64,000 nucleotides of DNA from Vagococcus fessus (lineage in GTDB: Bacteria; Bacillota; Bacilli; Lactobacillales; Vagococcaceae): NCBI RefSeq assembly GCF_003987565.1, contig NZ_NGJY01000004.1, positions 1 through 64,000 on the forward strand. The letters are read 5' to 3'. A program made the translations under genes and the position numbers. The notes under the pieces were generated by a model, which did not search any database, was not told where the DNA came from, and worked only from the letters and a program-made list of their open reading frames with translations. This document shows, in pieces, positions 23,396-32,059 of the stretch (the first letter of the stretch is position 1; each line of letters begins with the position of its first letter).

Positions 23396-23469
23396 GGACC
23401 TTTAGCTCAGTTGGTCAGAGCAAACGGCTCATAACCGTTCGGTCGCAGGTTCGAGTCCTGCAAGGTCCA
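23396..23469 (+). tRNA. tRNA-Ile2 (CAU anticodon, lysidine type)
   Basis: A complete cloverleaf of 74 nt: acceptor GGACCTT / AAGGTCC, D-arm GCTC...GAGC, anticodon stem AACGG/CCGTT with loop CTCATAA (anticodon CAT at 23430-23432), T-arm GCAGG-TTCGAGT-CCTGC and discriminator A. CCA is not encoded. The acceptor has C4-G69 and C5-G68, the pairs known as TilS determinants, and the body closely resembles Gram-positive tRNA-Ile2. So it should read AUA after lysidine modification, rather than being tRNA-Met. Confidence 0.92.
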
Positions 23470-23495
23470 TAGTAGATAAAGGAGAGTGAGTAAAT

Positions 23496-23657
23496 ATGTT
23501 AACAACATTATTAACAATTATAGTGTGGTTTGTGGTTATAGGTATTGGGGTATATGTTTCAGTATTACTTTTTTGGGTCATTAGAATTATCATAGCTGCC
23601 ATTACATTCAGAAATAAAAAGAAAGCTCTATTAAAACGGAGAGCAGAGAATGACTAA
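23496..23657 (+). CDS. Small membrane protein
   Basis: A 53-residue protein, one or two hydrophobic stretches covering residues 4-40, with a basic tail (RNKKKALLKRRAEND). ATG follows GGAGAGTG. It overlaps the next gene by eight bases. Unknown function. Confidence 0.6.
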   Translation: MLTTLLTIIVWFVVIGIGVYVSVLLFWVIRIIIAAITFRNKKKALLKRRAEND

Positions 23658-23808
23658 CCACCATAAGCATACTGTGTTAGAAATGACAGAAGAAGCTAGT
23701 GAGCGAGATATAGACAGTTGCAAGCTTATTTATTTAGGGCATGGCTTATGGGATGACGAGCATATACAGATTAATTATCAGAGCCAGTTGAATTTACTTA
23801 AACTTTAA
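23650..23808 (+). CDS. Small hypothetical phage protein
   Basis: A 52-residue protein starting MTNHHKHTVLEMTEEASERD, translationally coupled to the previous gene. No motif recognised. Confidence 0.55.
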   Translation: MTNHHKHTVLEMTEEASERDIDSCKLIYLGHGLWDDEHIQINYQSQLNLLKL

Positions 23809-23822
23809 AGGAGGGCTAATAA

Positions 23823-24113
23823 ATGGAACAGCATGAGTATACCGAGCTATTAGAAACGCTCGATAAAGTAAGGCAGTCAAAAGATTTGGATGAGATACAC
23901 CAAACAGTATTAAGTATTTTTTCTATTTGCGGATTAACAGTATCTGAAGTTGCGAGTCTTTTAACCTCATTAATGAGAAATGTTTTAAATCAGGAACATA
24001 ATGCTAAGTATTTAAAAGATGTTAATGGTATTAACGCAGAAGATTTAACAGCGGAACAAGTTCTTGCTATACAGAATTTATTAGTGAGCTTGTCTTATAA
24101 TGGCCAAGCCTAA
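23823..24113 (+). CDS. Hypothetical phage protein before HNH gene
   Basis: A 96-residue, mostly helical acidic protein; ATG after AAAGGAGG. Its stop overlaps the HNH start by 14 bases. Small helical proteins commonly precede HNH genes in this phage group; role unknown. Confidence 0.62.
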   Translation: MEQHEYTELLETLDKVRQSKDLDEIHQTVLSIFSICGLTVSEVASLLTSLMRNVLNQEHNAKYLKDVNGINAEDLTAEQVLAIQNLLVSLSYNGQA

Positions 24114-24462
24114 GAAAATGTGCGGCAGAGCGGGATGCAGAATGTTTGTTGATTTCGATATCACGTATTGCGATAAACATAAAGATGATTATTCAAAGCA
24201 ATATAACAAATCAAGATGGAAGAATAAGAATGATTATATGAAGTTCTATAACTCTAAGCAGTGGAAGATGTTAAGAGAAGATGTGTTGATTGAAAACTTC
24301 TATACATGTAGTCAATGCGGAAGAGAAGGGAACATTGGAGATCATATCATTCCTGTTGAAGAAGATTGGAACAAAAGATTAGATAAGAACAACATTCAAG
24401 TCATGTGTCAGTCATGCCATAACATCAAAACAAGAAATGATGAAAGAAAATACAAAAAATAA
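24100..24462 (+). CDS. HNH endonuclease of the packaging module
   Basis: A 120-residue nuclease. The first 30 residues carry an additional Cys set (MCGRAGCR, YCDKH). The HNH core is CSQCGREGNIGDHIIPVEED ... NIQVMCQSCHNIKTRND with zinc Cys pairs, DH and the final His-Asn. In HK97-like phages such an HNH protein acts with the terminase at cos. It lies 154 bases upstream of the small terminase gene, as expected. Confidence 0.93.
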   Translation: MAKPKKMCGRAGCRMFVDFDITYCDKHKDDYSKQYNKSRWKNKNDYMKFYNSKQWKMLREDVLIENFYTCSQCGREGNIGDHIIPVEEDWNKRLDKNNIQVMCQSCHNIKTRNDERKYKK

Positions 24463-24616
24463 TTTAAAACTGTTGATACATAAGGGATACGAGGGTGCGG
24501 TAAGTCCCCGATTAATTTATAACGGGGCTATGAATGGCTATGTGCCACAACGGTATGCTATCTTTCGTGACCAAAATTCCCTTTTCGAAACTTTTGGAAG
24601 GAGGTAAATTTAGAAA
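24463..24616 (+). other. Candidate cos region
   Basis: An untranslated gap between the HNH and small terminase genes, the normal place of cos in this phage type. It contains GTGCGGTAAGTCCCCG and the inverted repeat CCCCG / CGGGG around an AT-rich loop, then GGCTATGAATGGCTATG, a partial direct repeat. The cut positions cannot be read off. Confidence 0.45.
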
Positions 24617-25066
24617 ATGGCTAAAAAATTAACAGTCTTAGCAACCAATAAAAAAAATTTAACTAAAGCTGAGCGAGAAGAGCGAGAAAATGCAGAACAA
24701 CGTGCTTCAGACGGTTTTAAAGAAATTCAAAAAACTGCACCAAAACACCTAAGTCCACAAGCTAAAGCAGAATACAAACGAATTGTTGAAGATGTTCAAA
24801 AGCTACCACTTAGAAATCTTGATAGAGCACTTTTAGAAAATTATTGTACCTGGTATTCAATTTACAAAGATTGTAGCTTGCAACTGCGCAAAGGATCACT
24901 TGATGAAGATGGAAATCCATTACAAGCGACAGTACTTCTTGAAAAAGCGACTAAGAATTTAAAACAGTGTGCATCTGAATTAGGATTAACAGTTGATAGT
25001 CGAATGAAGATTTATCTTCCTCCTAAGGAAGAGAAAGAGAAGAGTATATTCGAGGTGTTTGGTTAA
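24617..25066 (+). CDS. Terminase small subunit, P27 family
   Basis: A 149-residue DNA-recognition subunit of the packaging motor. It has the P27-type layout: a basic N-terminus (KKLTVLATNKKNLTKAERE), a helical middle (LSPQAKAEYKRIVEDVQKLP) and LDRALLENYCTWYSIYKDC. ATG follows GGAGG. Its stop overlaps the large subunit start by one base. Confidence 0.9.
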   Translation: MAKKLTVLATNKKNLTKAEREERENAEQRASDGFKEIQKTAPKHLSPQAKAEYKRIVEDVQKLPLRNLDRALLENYCTWYSIYKDCSLQLRKGSLDEDGNPLQATVLLEKATKNLKQCASELGLTVDSRMKIYLPPKEEKEKSIFEVFG

Positions 25067-26784
25067 TGAGAGAAGAGTATAAAGATGATGCTTATTTATA
25101 TTGTCGGATGGTTATTGACGGGAAAATAAAATCATCGGTATCTGTTTTCAAAGCGTGCCAAAGACATTTAGATGATTTAGAAAAGAATGATTTTAGATAT
25201 GTTTATGATCCAGAGCAAGCAGCTAAAGTGATTAATTTCATGGAGTTATTGCCTGATGTGAAAACTGGCCAAACGTTTCCTATGGCACTATTCCAAAAAT
25301 TCCAGATTTCTATGCTGTATGGTTGGCGAAGAAAAGACGATAGGTCATTGAGAAGATTTAAAAAAGCTTTTATCAGCGTTGCTAGGAAAAATGGTAAATC
25401 AATACTTATAGCAGGTATCGCTTTATATGAATTTTTATTTGGTAAGAATCCTGCGATGAGTAGACAGATATTTTGTACTGCGAACGATAAGAAACAAGCG
25501 AGTATTGTTTTTGAGATGGTCCGTAAGCAATTGGAGTATTTGAGAGGTAAGTATTCTGAGATAAACAAAGCGACAAAACGCGTTCGTGAAGAGTTAAAAA
25601 ACTTAAATGATGAGTCGTACGTTAGACCTTTATCAAGAGATACGGGTTCTGTAGATGGATTTGAGCCTTATATCGCAATATTAGATGAATATGCTGCGAG
25701 CAAGACTACTGAAATGATGGAATTATTAGAATCAGGTCAAGCGCAGTTAGAAAACTGTTTAACAATCATAATTTCAACTGCTGGATTCAATTTAAATGCA
25801 CCTATGCACACGATTGAATACCCATATGCTAAGCGTGTACTTAATAAAGAGGTTGAAGACGAGGAGTATTTCGCATACATTGCAGAACAAGACAGCGTTG
25901 AAGAAATAGAAGATGAAGGCAGTTGGATAAAAAGTAATCCTATTTTAGAAGTAGAAGATATGCGTGAACAGATGATGACTTATCTAAGAAAAAGAAAGTC
26001 AGAATCAATTGAAAAAGGAACTTACAACTCTATTCTAGTAAAAAACTTCAATATGTGGCGACAAGCTTCAGAAGAAAGTTATATTGCTTCAGATCATTGG
26101 CTAGCTATTAAGAATGATGAGAAAGAAGATATAACAGGTAGAAGAGCTTGGATAGGTGTCGATGTAGGTAAATCATCAGATTTATTCTCTATAACGTGGA
26201 TAACGAAAGCGGAAGAACATTGGCACATCGATAGTCATTCATTTGTAGCTACAAAATATGGTTTAGAAGTTAAAGAGAAACGAGATGGTCTTGACTATCG
26301 CTATTTGGAGAGTATTGGTGAGTGTGATATTACCAATCTTGAAAGTGGAGTTATCGACTATGATTTTGTTTTTAGGTGGTTAGAAGATTTTGTTATCTCA
26401 AATAGATTAGATGTTCAATTTATTTGTTATGACCCTTATCAATTCGGACATATTTTAACAATGATTGAAAAATATCATCCAGAATGGCAGATGTTTGAAG
26501 TCCGACAAGGCACAAGAACGTTATCTATGCCTACAAAGCAATTCAGAGACGATGTTATTAATAAAACGATTAGGCATGATGGTAATAATATACTTACATC
26601 ATCCGTTAATAATGCAATCACTATGGAAGATAACAACGGATTGAGAATCAACAAGGCAAAAAATAGTAATAAGATTGACCCAATTGATGCTGGTTTGAAT
26701 GCGTTCAGTGTTTGTTATACAGAAGGGTTCGACGATGCGTTAATAGATGATGATTACATACTAAGTGATGACTTTGGTTTTTAG
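25066..26784 (+). CDS. Terminase large subunit
   Basis: A 572-residue packaging ATPase and nuclease of the HK97 type. Walker A-like SVARKNGKS near residue 105, Walker B IAILDEYAA near 200, and the RNaseH-like nuclease starting at WIGVDVGKSSD (first catalytic Asp, near 365) with a later Asp in CYDPYQF. It cuts concatemers at cos and pumps DNA into proheads. Full length. Confidence 0.97.
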   Translation: MREEYKDDAYLYCRMVIDGKIKSSVSVFKACQRHLDDLEKNDFRYVYDPEQAAKVINFMELLPDVKTGQTFPMALFQKFQISMLYGWRRKDDRSLRRFKKAFISVARKNGKSILIAGIALYEFLFGKNPAMSRQIFCTANDKKQASIVFEMVRKQLEYLRGKYSEINKATKRVREELKNLNDESYVRPLSRDTGSVDGFEPYIAILDEYAASKTTEMMELLESGQAQLENCLTIIISTAGFNLNAPMHTIEYPYAKRVLNKEVEDEEYFAYIAEQDSVEEIEDEGSWIKSNPILEVEDMREQMMTYLRKRKSESIEKGTYNSILVKNFNMWRQASEESYIASDHWLAIKNDEKEDITGRRAWIGVDVGKSSDLFSITWITKAEEHWHIDSHSFVATKYGLEVKEKRDGLDYRYLESIGECDITNLESGVIDYDFVFRWLEDFVISNRLDVQFICYDPYQFGHILTMIEKYHPEWQMFEVRQGTRTLSMPTKQFRDDVINKTIRHDGNNILTSSVNNAITMEDNNGLRINKAKNSNKIDPIDAGLNAFSVCYTEGFDDALIDDDYILSDDFGF

Positions 26785-26793
26785 GAGGTATAC

Positions 26794-26946
26794 ATGAAAT
26801 TTATAATGAGAAACATCCATACAATATTATTTTTAGTCGGTATATCTTTTATTGATATATCGGCTTTTTTATATCATGAAATATTAGGCTATTTAGTTTT
26901 AGGTATCTCTCTTGTAGTTATAAGCAAGCTGATTGATAGCGATTAG
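26794..26946 (+). CDS. DUF1056-like small membrane protein
   Basis: A 50-residue protein with two hydrophobic helices (TILFLVGISFIDISAFLY; ILGYLVLGISLVVIS). A DUF1056-type gene is typical between large terminase and portal in lactic-acid-bacteria siphophages. ATG follows AGGAGG. Function unknown. Confidence 0.75.
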   Translation: MKFIMRNIHTILFLVGISFIDISAFLYHEILGYLVLGISLVVISKLIDSD

Positions 26947-26961
26947 AGAGGGGGTGAAAAA

Positions 26962-28194
26962 ATGGCATATTTTAGAGGTTTAGGAACTCCAAGTGATGAA
27001 GATATATTAATCGAATCGATTATAGGTCGTTCGATGAGTAGTAGCTATACAGGTATCAACGCCTTAAAAAATAGTGATGTGTTAGCTGGTATTTCAATAA
27101 TAGCTGGAGATGTAGCTAGTTTTCCTATTGTTCAAAAGAATAAAAAAGGGACTATTGAAGATATGGGAGATTTGAGTTATATCCTCAATACAAAAGCAAC
27201 AACGAATGCAGGAGCAAGATCATGGCGCTTTTCTATGGTTGTTCAAAGCATACTTAATGGTAATAGCTATTCAAGGATTTTAAAAGATTCTAGAGGTAAA
27301 GTGTGGGGATTAGAATACTTTCCACCATCAGAAGTGCTAGTAGAACAAGATACAGAAACAAAAGAACTTAGATACACATTTGCTAGTGATGGTAAAAATA
27401 TCATTTGTGAGCCAGAAGAAGTTTTCCATCTTAAAATGTTTACATCAGATACCGTATTTGGCCGCTCTCCTCTATTATCTTTAAAAGAAGATATCGAGCT
27501 ACAAGAATCTGGACGGAATACGTTAAGTAAGTTCTTTAAAACGGGTACATCGAGCGGGATTCTCAAAATGGCACAAGCTAAGTTGAGTCCCGAAGCTAGA
27601 AAAAAAGTAAAAAAAGAATTTGAAGAAGTTCAAAATGGCGGCGGTCATTCTGCAATTGTTTTAGATAGTACGATGGATTATAAGCAGTTAGAAATTGATA
27701 CAAACATATTGCAACTTATAAACTCAAATAATTATTCTACGTCACAGATTGCTAAATGCTTGCGTATACCGGCATATAAATTAGCTGTTAATAGTCCTAA
27801 TCAATCAGTAGAACAATTGAATAGAGACTATGTTAATAATGATCTAACTTATTATATGGATGCTTTTATAGAAGAAGCTAACTTGAAGCTTATGAGTGAT
27901 AAAGAGAGACGTCGAAGTGTATTTGATTTTGATACATCAAGATTAACAGATGTTGACCAAGAAACAAAAATAGCTAACATTACTAAAAAAGTAAAAGACG
28001 GATTAATCACTGTCAATGAAGGCAGACAAGAATTAGGTTATGAACGTTTAGATGGAGAGATTTACGATAAGCCTGTAATTAGTTTGAATTACACTTTCCA
28101 AGACGAGTTAATCAATAAGCAAGCTTTGAAGGGAGGTGATGATAATGACAGAGATAGAAGTGAGAGCATCGACACAGAACCTTCAAGCGATTGA
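26962..28194 (+). CDS. Portal protein, HK97 family
   Basis: A 410-residue protein forming the dodecameric DNA gate of the prohead. Family signatures seen are NALKNSDVLAGISIIAGDVA, GNSYSRILKDSRGKV, VFHLKMFTSD, and LRIPAYKLAVN. Its 3' end overlaps the protease gene by 50 bases in another frame. Confidence 0.96.
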   Translation: MAYFRGLGTPSDEDILIESIIGRSMSSSYTGINALKNSDVLAGISIIAGDVASFPIVQKNKKGTIEDMGDLSYILNTKATTNAGARSWRFSMVVQSILNGNSYSRILKDSRGKVWGLEYFPPSEVLVEQDTETKELRYTFASDGKNIICEPEEVFHLKMFTSDTVFGRSPLLSLKEDIELQESGRNTLSKFFKTGTSSGILKMAQAKLSPEARKKVKKEFEEVQNGGGHSAIVLDSTMDYKQLEIDTNILQLINSNNYSTSQIAKCLRIPAYKLAVNSPNQSVEQLNRDYVNNDLTYYMDAFIEEANLKLMSDKERRRSVFDFDTSRLTDVDQETKIANITKKVKDGLITVNEGRQELGYERLDGEIYDKPVISLNYTFQDELINKQALKGGDDNDRDRSESIDTEPSSD

Positions 28195-28744
28195 TGATGA
28201 TAAGAAAGTTATCGAGGGTTACGCTGTTGTATTTGGTAGTGAAAGTCAATTGTTATTTGAAGATGATGGTACTCCATTTGTTGAAACGATTTCAAGAAAT
28301 GCTTTTGAAAATGTAGATATGACTAAAGTATTCGCTCTATACAATCATGATTACTCAAAAATTTTAGCAAGAAGTGATGCAGGAAACCTTGAGTTAAAGG
28401 TTGATGATATCGGTTTGTGGTTTAGAGCTAATTTACCAGATACAACATTAGCTAAAGATGTATATGAAGATGTGAGAGTTGGAAATGTACCAGCTTGCTC
28501 TTTTGGATTTACGGTAGCAGATGACACTTGGGGAAATTCTAATGACGGAATATTAAAAAGAACGATTAAAAAAATTGCTAGTTTAAGAGAAATCACACTG
28601 ACCCCTTATCCTGCATACGAGTCAACAACAGCTGTTGCTACACGTTCGTATCAAGATTTAGAAAATAAATCAAAAAGAGAAAAAGAGTTAGCTGAATTAG
28701 AAAAAGAACTTATGAATATGAAACTAGATTCTATGAGAACATAG
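28145..28744 (+). CDS. Prohead protease, HK97/U35 family
   Basis: A 199-residue serine protease that matures the prohead. Catalytic His in ALYNHDYSKIL and Ser in NVPACSFGF are present, with LREITLTPYPAYESTTA near the C-terminus. The start at 28145 follows GGGAGGTGATG and lies inside the portal gene. The terminator at 28726 overlaps its last codons. Confidence 0.93.
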   Translation: MTEIEVRASTQNLQAIDDDKKVIEGYAVVFGSESQLLFEDDGTPFVETISRNAFENVDMTKVFALYNHDYSKILARSDAGNLELKVDDIGLWFRANLPDTTLAKDVYEDVRVGNVPACSFGFTVADDTWGNSNDGILKRTIKKIASLREITLTPYPAYESTTAVATRSYQDLENKSKREKELAELEKELMNMKLDSMRT

Positions 28745-28756
28745 GGTCTTTTTTTT
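28726..28756 (+). terminator. Terminator-like hairpin before the capsid gene
   Basis: AGATTCTATG (28726-28735) pairs fully (two G-U) with CATAGGGTCT (28740-28749) around AGAA, then seven or more T residues. The major capsid gene begins 25 bases later. Confidence 0.75.
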
Positions 28757-28780
28757 ATGCATAAAAATAGGAGGAAAAAC

Positions 28781-29941
28781 ATGTTAAACGAAAAAATTAA
28801 AGAATTACGCTCACTTTTAAATGAGCGTGCAGAAGAAACAAACGGAATGATTGATGATGCACAAAACAAAGCTTCAGATGGTGATTTAGAAGGTGCTAAA
28901 GAAGTTAAAACTCAAATTGAAGCTAAGAAAAAAGAAATTGCGGAATTAGAAGTTAAGTTAGCTGAGTTAGAAGATTTAGCAGGTATGAAGAAAACAGAAT
29001 CACGTTCTGTTGAACGCAAAGGAGATAATAGAATGAAAGAATTAGCAAACGAAGAATTAAACGTTCGTTCACATGTAAATAAATTTTTACGCAGTAAAGG
29101 CGAAAAACGGGACGGATTAAAAACTGATGGTTTAGAAGTTATTATCCCAGAGGATATCGTCTATACACCTCAAAAAGAAGTTAAAACAATGGTAGATTTA
29201 TCTACATTAGTTAATAAAATGAAAGTATCAACTGGATCAGGTAAATACCCAGTATTGAAAGGTGCTACAGCTTCATTAGTATCAGTAAAAGAATTAGAAA
29301 AGAATCCAGAACTAGCTAAACCTGAATTTGAAAATGTTAACTGGTCTGTGGAAACTTATCGTGGACAAATGCCGATTTCACAAGAAGCTATTGACGATTC
29401 AGCGGTTGATTTAACTGGATTGGTAGCTACACACATCCAAGAACAAAAAATTAACACAGTGAATACAGCTATCGCTAATGAGTTAAAAACATTTGAAGCT
29501 GTTTCAGCATCAGATACAGATGCAATTAAAGGAGTTTTAAACATTAAGTTAGATCCTGGTTATTCACGTGCGATTATTGCTTCTCAATCATTCTTGCAAA
29601 CTGTAGACACATTGAAAGATAAAAACGGTCAATATATTTTACAACAAGCTATTACTGATAGCTCTCAAATGCGTTTATTCGGTGTTCCGATGACTGTAAT
29701 TGCTGACGAAGTTTTAGGTAAATCAGGAGATTCAGTAGCATTTATTGGTGATACTAAAAAAGCTATTTTAATGGCTGATCGTGTAGATGTTACAGCAAAA
29801 TGGATTGATAACGAAATCTATGGACAGTTATTGTCAGTTGCGACTCGTTTCGATGTTAAGGCAGCAGATAAAAAAGCAGGTTTCTTTGTTACATATAAAG
29901 CTACTACAACTCCCGAACCCGAAACTAAAGATAAGAAATAA
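28781..29941 (+). CDS. Major capsid protein, HK97 fold
   Basis: A 386-residue precursor. Residues about 1-70 are a coiled-coil scaffold (delta) region (LNEKIKELRSLLNERAEETN), followed by a hinge near GMKKTESRSVERKGD where the protease probably cuts. The HK97-fold body follows (KYPVLKGATASLVSVKELEK, SQSFLQTVDTLKDKNGQYIL). The start at 28781 follows AGGAGG. Codons are less AT-extreme than in the early genes, as expected for an abundant protein. Confidence 0.95.
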   Translation: MLNEKIKELRSLLNERAEETNGMIDDAQNKASDGDLEGAKEVKTQIEAKKKEIAELEVKLAELEDLAGMKKTESRSVERKGDNRMKELANEELNVRSHVNKFLRSKGEKRDGLKTDGLEVIIPEDIVYTPQKEVKTMVDLSTLVNKMKVSTGSGKYPVLKGATASLVSVKELEKNPELAKPEFENVNWSVETYRGQMPISQEAIDDSAVDLTGLVATHIQEQKINTVNTAIANELKTFEAVSASDTDAIKGVLNIKLDPGYSRAIIASQSFLQTVDTLKDKNGQYILQQAITDSSQMRLFGVPMTVIADEVLGKSGDSVAFIGDTKKAILMADRVDVTAKWIDNEIYGQLLSVATRFDVKAADKKAGFFVTYKATTTPEPETKDKK

Positions 29942-29955
29942 AGGAGACATGGTCT

Positions 29956-30258
29956 ATGACTAAATCAGATTTAACTTCTATCAAGAATTATCTAAAAGTA
30001 GACCATTCTTACGATGATGATTTGATAAAAGAAATGATATTGGTAGCCGAATTAGAGATAGCAGAAGCTATTTCTAGTTCGGTAACTGTAGAAGAGTTAA
30101 AACAAGATGCTAGATTTGAATTAGCAGTAAAAAAACAAATCAAAGAACATTATGAGTTTCGTGGAGATACAGCAGATAATCAGCGCTTTCCAATTGTTAA
30201 TGGAGTTCTTCCGATTATTCAACAGCTAAGGTATAGGAGTGATACGAATGAGGACTAG
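29956..30258 (+). CDS. Head-tail connector, gp6-like
   Basis: A 100-residue helical protein (LTSIKNYLKVDHSYDDDLIK) of the phage gp6-like connector family, which forms a ring below the portal. ATG after AAGGAGAC. Its end overlaps the next gene by 11 bases. Confidence 0.87.
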   Translation: MTKSDLTSIKNYLKVDHSYDDDLIKEMILVAELEIAEAISSSVTVEELKQDARFELAVKKQIKEHYEFRGDTADNQRFPIVNGVLPIIQQLRYRSDTNED

Positions 30259-30595
30259 ACACCTTAATGATCGTATGACTTTTTTTGTTCTTAAAGATAT
30301 TAAGAATGATGATGGTGAACTAATAAAAAACGTTAAAACTGATTTATTTTCTTGTTGGTGCGAGGTTTCTAAAGCTACTGTTAAAGAGTTTAAGGAGCGT
30401 ACTGCGTCCGTAAAAAATGGAGAACTTCAGAAAAGACGTAATGTTAAGAATTTTTTTATTAGGTATCAACAGGAACAAGAAATTGATACTCGTATGCTAG
30501 TTCAGTTTAAAGGTAAAAACTATAAAGTAATTGATATTGAACCTGATGAAATGAACTTTGATTACTGTATGGTTAAGTGTGAGGTGGTTGAGTGA
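30248..30595 (+). CDS. Head closure protein
   Basis: A 115-residue protein of the SPP1 gp16/HK97 head-closure type (RHLNDRMTFFVLKDIKNDDG, CWCEVSKATVKEF). The start at 30248 follows TAGGAGTG; an ATG nine bases earlier is too close to it. It seals the filled head and docks the tail. Confidence 0.85.
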   Translation: MRTRHLNDRMTFFVLKDIKNDDGELIKNVKTDLFSCWCEVSKATVKEFKERTASVKNGELQKRRNVKNFFIRYQQEQEIDTRMLVQFKGKNYKVIDIEPDEMNFDYCMVKCEVVE

Positions 30596-30960
30596 GTATC
30601 GCAGGCATTGAATCTATGCTTAAAAATATTGATAAACTTCAAGGTAATGGCGATAAATATGGACGCGAGGCTGTCAGAGAAGGTGCTGAAGTATATGCTA
30701 AAGTATTATCTAAAAACACCGCTAATGACATGGGAGACTTATCTCAATCAGTAGAAACAAGTGGGATAAAAGGCGCTGGAAAAGGAAGTTTAGAAGTAGA
30801 TGTCGGTTATGATTATCAAACTGGTTGGAGAGCACATTTTCCGAACGATGGGACCGTGTATCAGAAACCGCAGCACTTTAAAGAACGAAGCACAGAAGAA
30901 GCTAGAGAACCAATTCAAAAGATTTTTTTAGATAAATTGAAAGGAGTGACTGATTTATGA
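30592..30960 (+). CDS. HK97 gp10-like neck/tail protein
   Basis: A 122-residue protein starting at GTG that overlaps the previous stop. ESMLKNIDKLQ, the GAEVYAKVLSKN stretch and FPNDGTVYQKPQHFKERSTE are typical for the gp10-like tail-component family, involved in head-tail joining. Confidence 0.87.
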   Translation: MSIAGIESMLKNIDKLQGNGDKYGREAVREGAEVYAKVLSKNTANDMGDLSQSVETSGIKGAGKGSLEVDVGYDYQTGWRAHFPNDGTVYQKPQHFKERSTEEAREPIQKIFLDKLKGVTDL

Positions 30961-31367
30961 GTTTGATTGAAACTGATGTTTATCATATTCTGTCAGATAG
31001 TCAAGAATTGATAAATAAAATGAATGAATTTAGAGGTCACTCTTTAGATGGTGATAATGGAATATTTGTGGATGAGATAAAAGAAACATATATCAAAAAA
31101 GAGTATGCACCTTTTATTAGAATAAACCTTATTTCCGAGATTAATAATAACTATCAAGATGATTTATCGCAATCAGAGGACCAACGAGTCCAAGTTAGTT
31201 GTTGGGCTAACAATTCAAAAGAAACTGAAGAGTTAAAAAATATAATTGATAGATTACTAGAGGAGCATAATATTGAACAGTTTTATGGTTCGAGGTATAA
31301 AGACCCAGATATCAATTTAAAAATGAGTGTTAGGAAATACAGACGAATAGATTGGAAGTCACGCTAA
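30957..31367 (+). CDS. Tail terminator/completion protein
   Basis: A 136-residue protein placed directly before the major tail protein. The pattern of ETDVYHILSDSQELINKMNE, FIRINLISEINNNYQDD and VQVSCWANNSKETEEL fits the tail terminator family that caps the tail tube. Overlaps the previous gene by four bases. Confidence 0.82.
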   Translation: MSLIETDVYHILSDSQELINKMNEFRGHSLDGDNGIFVDEIKETYIKKEYAPFIRINLISEINNNYQDDLSQSEDQRVQVSCWANNSKETEELKNIIDRLLEEHNIEQFYGSRYKDPDINLKMSVRKYRRIDWKSR

Positions 31368-31386
31368 TAAGTGTGGCTTCTTTTTT
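31355..31386 (+). terminator. Terminator-like hairpin before the major tail gene
   Basis: GAAGTCACGC (31355-31364) pairs with GTGTGGCTTC (31371-31380), then TTTTTT. It overlaps the upstream stop codon. Confidence 0.75.
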
Positions 31387-31415
31387 ATATCAAAAATTAG
31401 AAAAGAGGAATTTAA

Positions 31416-32003
31416 ATGACAGAAAAAACAGTAAAAGTTGGGGTACGTCAACTAGAGTTTGCTCAATTAGATGAAAATGAAAAAGTACAAGGTGATATTG
31501 TTTCGTTACCAGGTTTAATTAGTGCAAAAATGAGTGTAACAGTAAATCAAGAGCAATTCTTTGCTGATGATGGTGTGTACGCAAACTTAGATAGTGGTGT
31601 AAGTGAATTAGGTTTAGAAATTAATGTGGCAGATATTAATTCTGCAATTAAAGCTCAATTATTAGGAGTAAATATCGAAGATGGTATGGAAGTATATACA
31701 GCTGATATTAATATTCCATCTGTTGCGATGACATTCCGTTCGACTACGAATGCAGGTAAAGCTGTTTGGTTTGGATTGGCTAAAGGCAAGTTCGCGTTAC
31801 CGTCACATGATCTAAATACTAAGGAAGGCTCAGCATCTCCACAAACTGACACGATTTCTGGTGCATTTGAGATGCGTAATGACCGTGTGATGTATGTAAT
31901 CGCACGTGAGGATTCAGAGGATTTCGATTTGGAAAAATTTAGAGCTAAAATCTACGGAACTGCAGCTAAACCAGAACCTGATCCAGAAACAAAAACTAAA
32001 TAA
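31416..32003 (+). CDS. Major tail protein
   Basis: A 195-residue tail-tube protein of the TP901-1/phi13-like family. Beta-rich; motifs include FADDGVYANLDSGVSELGLE and SASPQTDTISGAFEMRNDR. The C-terminal PEPDPETKTK tail resembles the end of the capsid protein (TPEPETKDKK), a shared Pro/Glu/Lys tip. It is flanked on both sides by terminator-like hairpins. Confidence 0.93.
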   Translation: MTEKTVKVGVRQLEFAQLDENEKVQGDIVSLPGLISAKMSVTVNQEQFFADDGVYANLDSGVSELGLEINVADINSAIKAQLLGVNIEDGMEVYTADINIPSVAMTFRSTTNAGKAVWFGLAKGKFALPSHDLNTKEGSASPQTDTISGAFEMRNDRVMYVIAREDSEDFDLEKFRAKIYGTAAKPEPDPETKTK

Positions 32004-32011
32004 TTATTTTA

Positions 32012-32044
32012 AAGGCTATCTAAAAGGTAGCCTTTTTATTTTTG
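32012..32044 (+). terminator. Terminator-like hairpin after the major tail gene
   Basis: AAAGGCTA (32012-32019) and TAGCCTTT (32029-32036), then TTATTTTT. Confidence 0.8.
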
Positions 32045-32059
32045 ACAAGGAGGTTTCGT

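Noticed and set aside
23396-23469. Calling the phage tRNA tRNA-Met from its CAU anticodon
   Set aside because: The acceptor and body match tRNA-Ile2, with C4-G69 and C5-G68, rather than elongator tRNA-Met.
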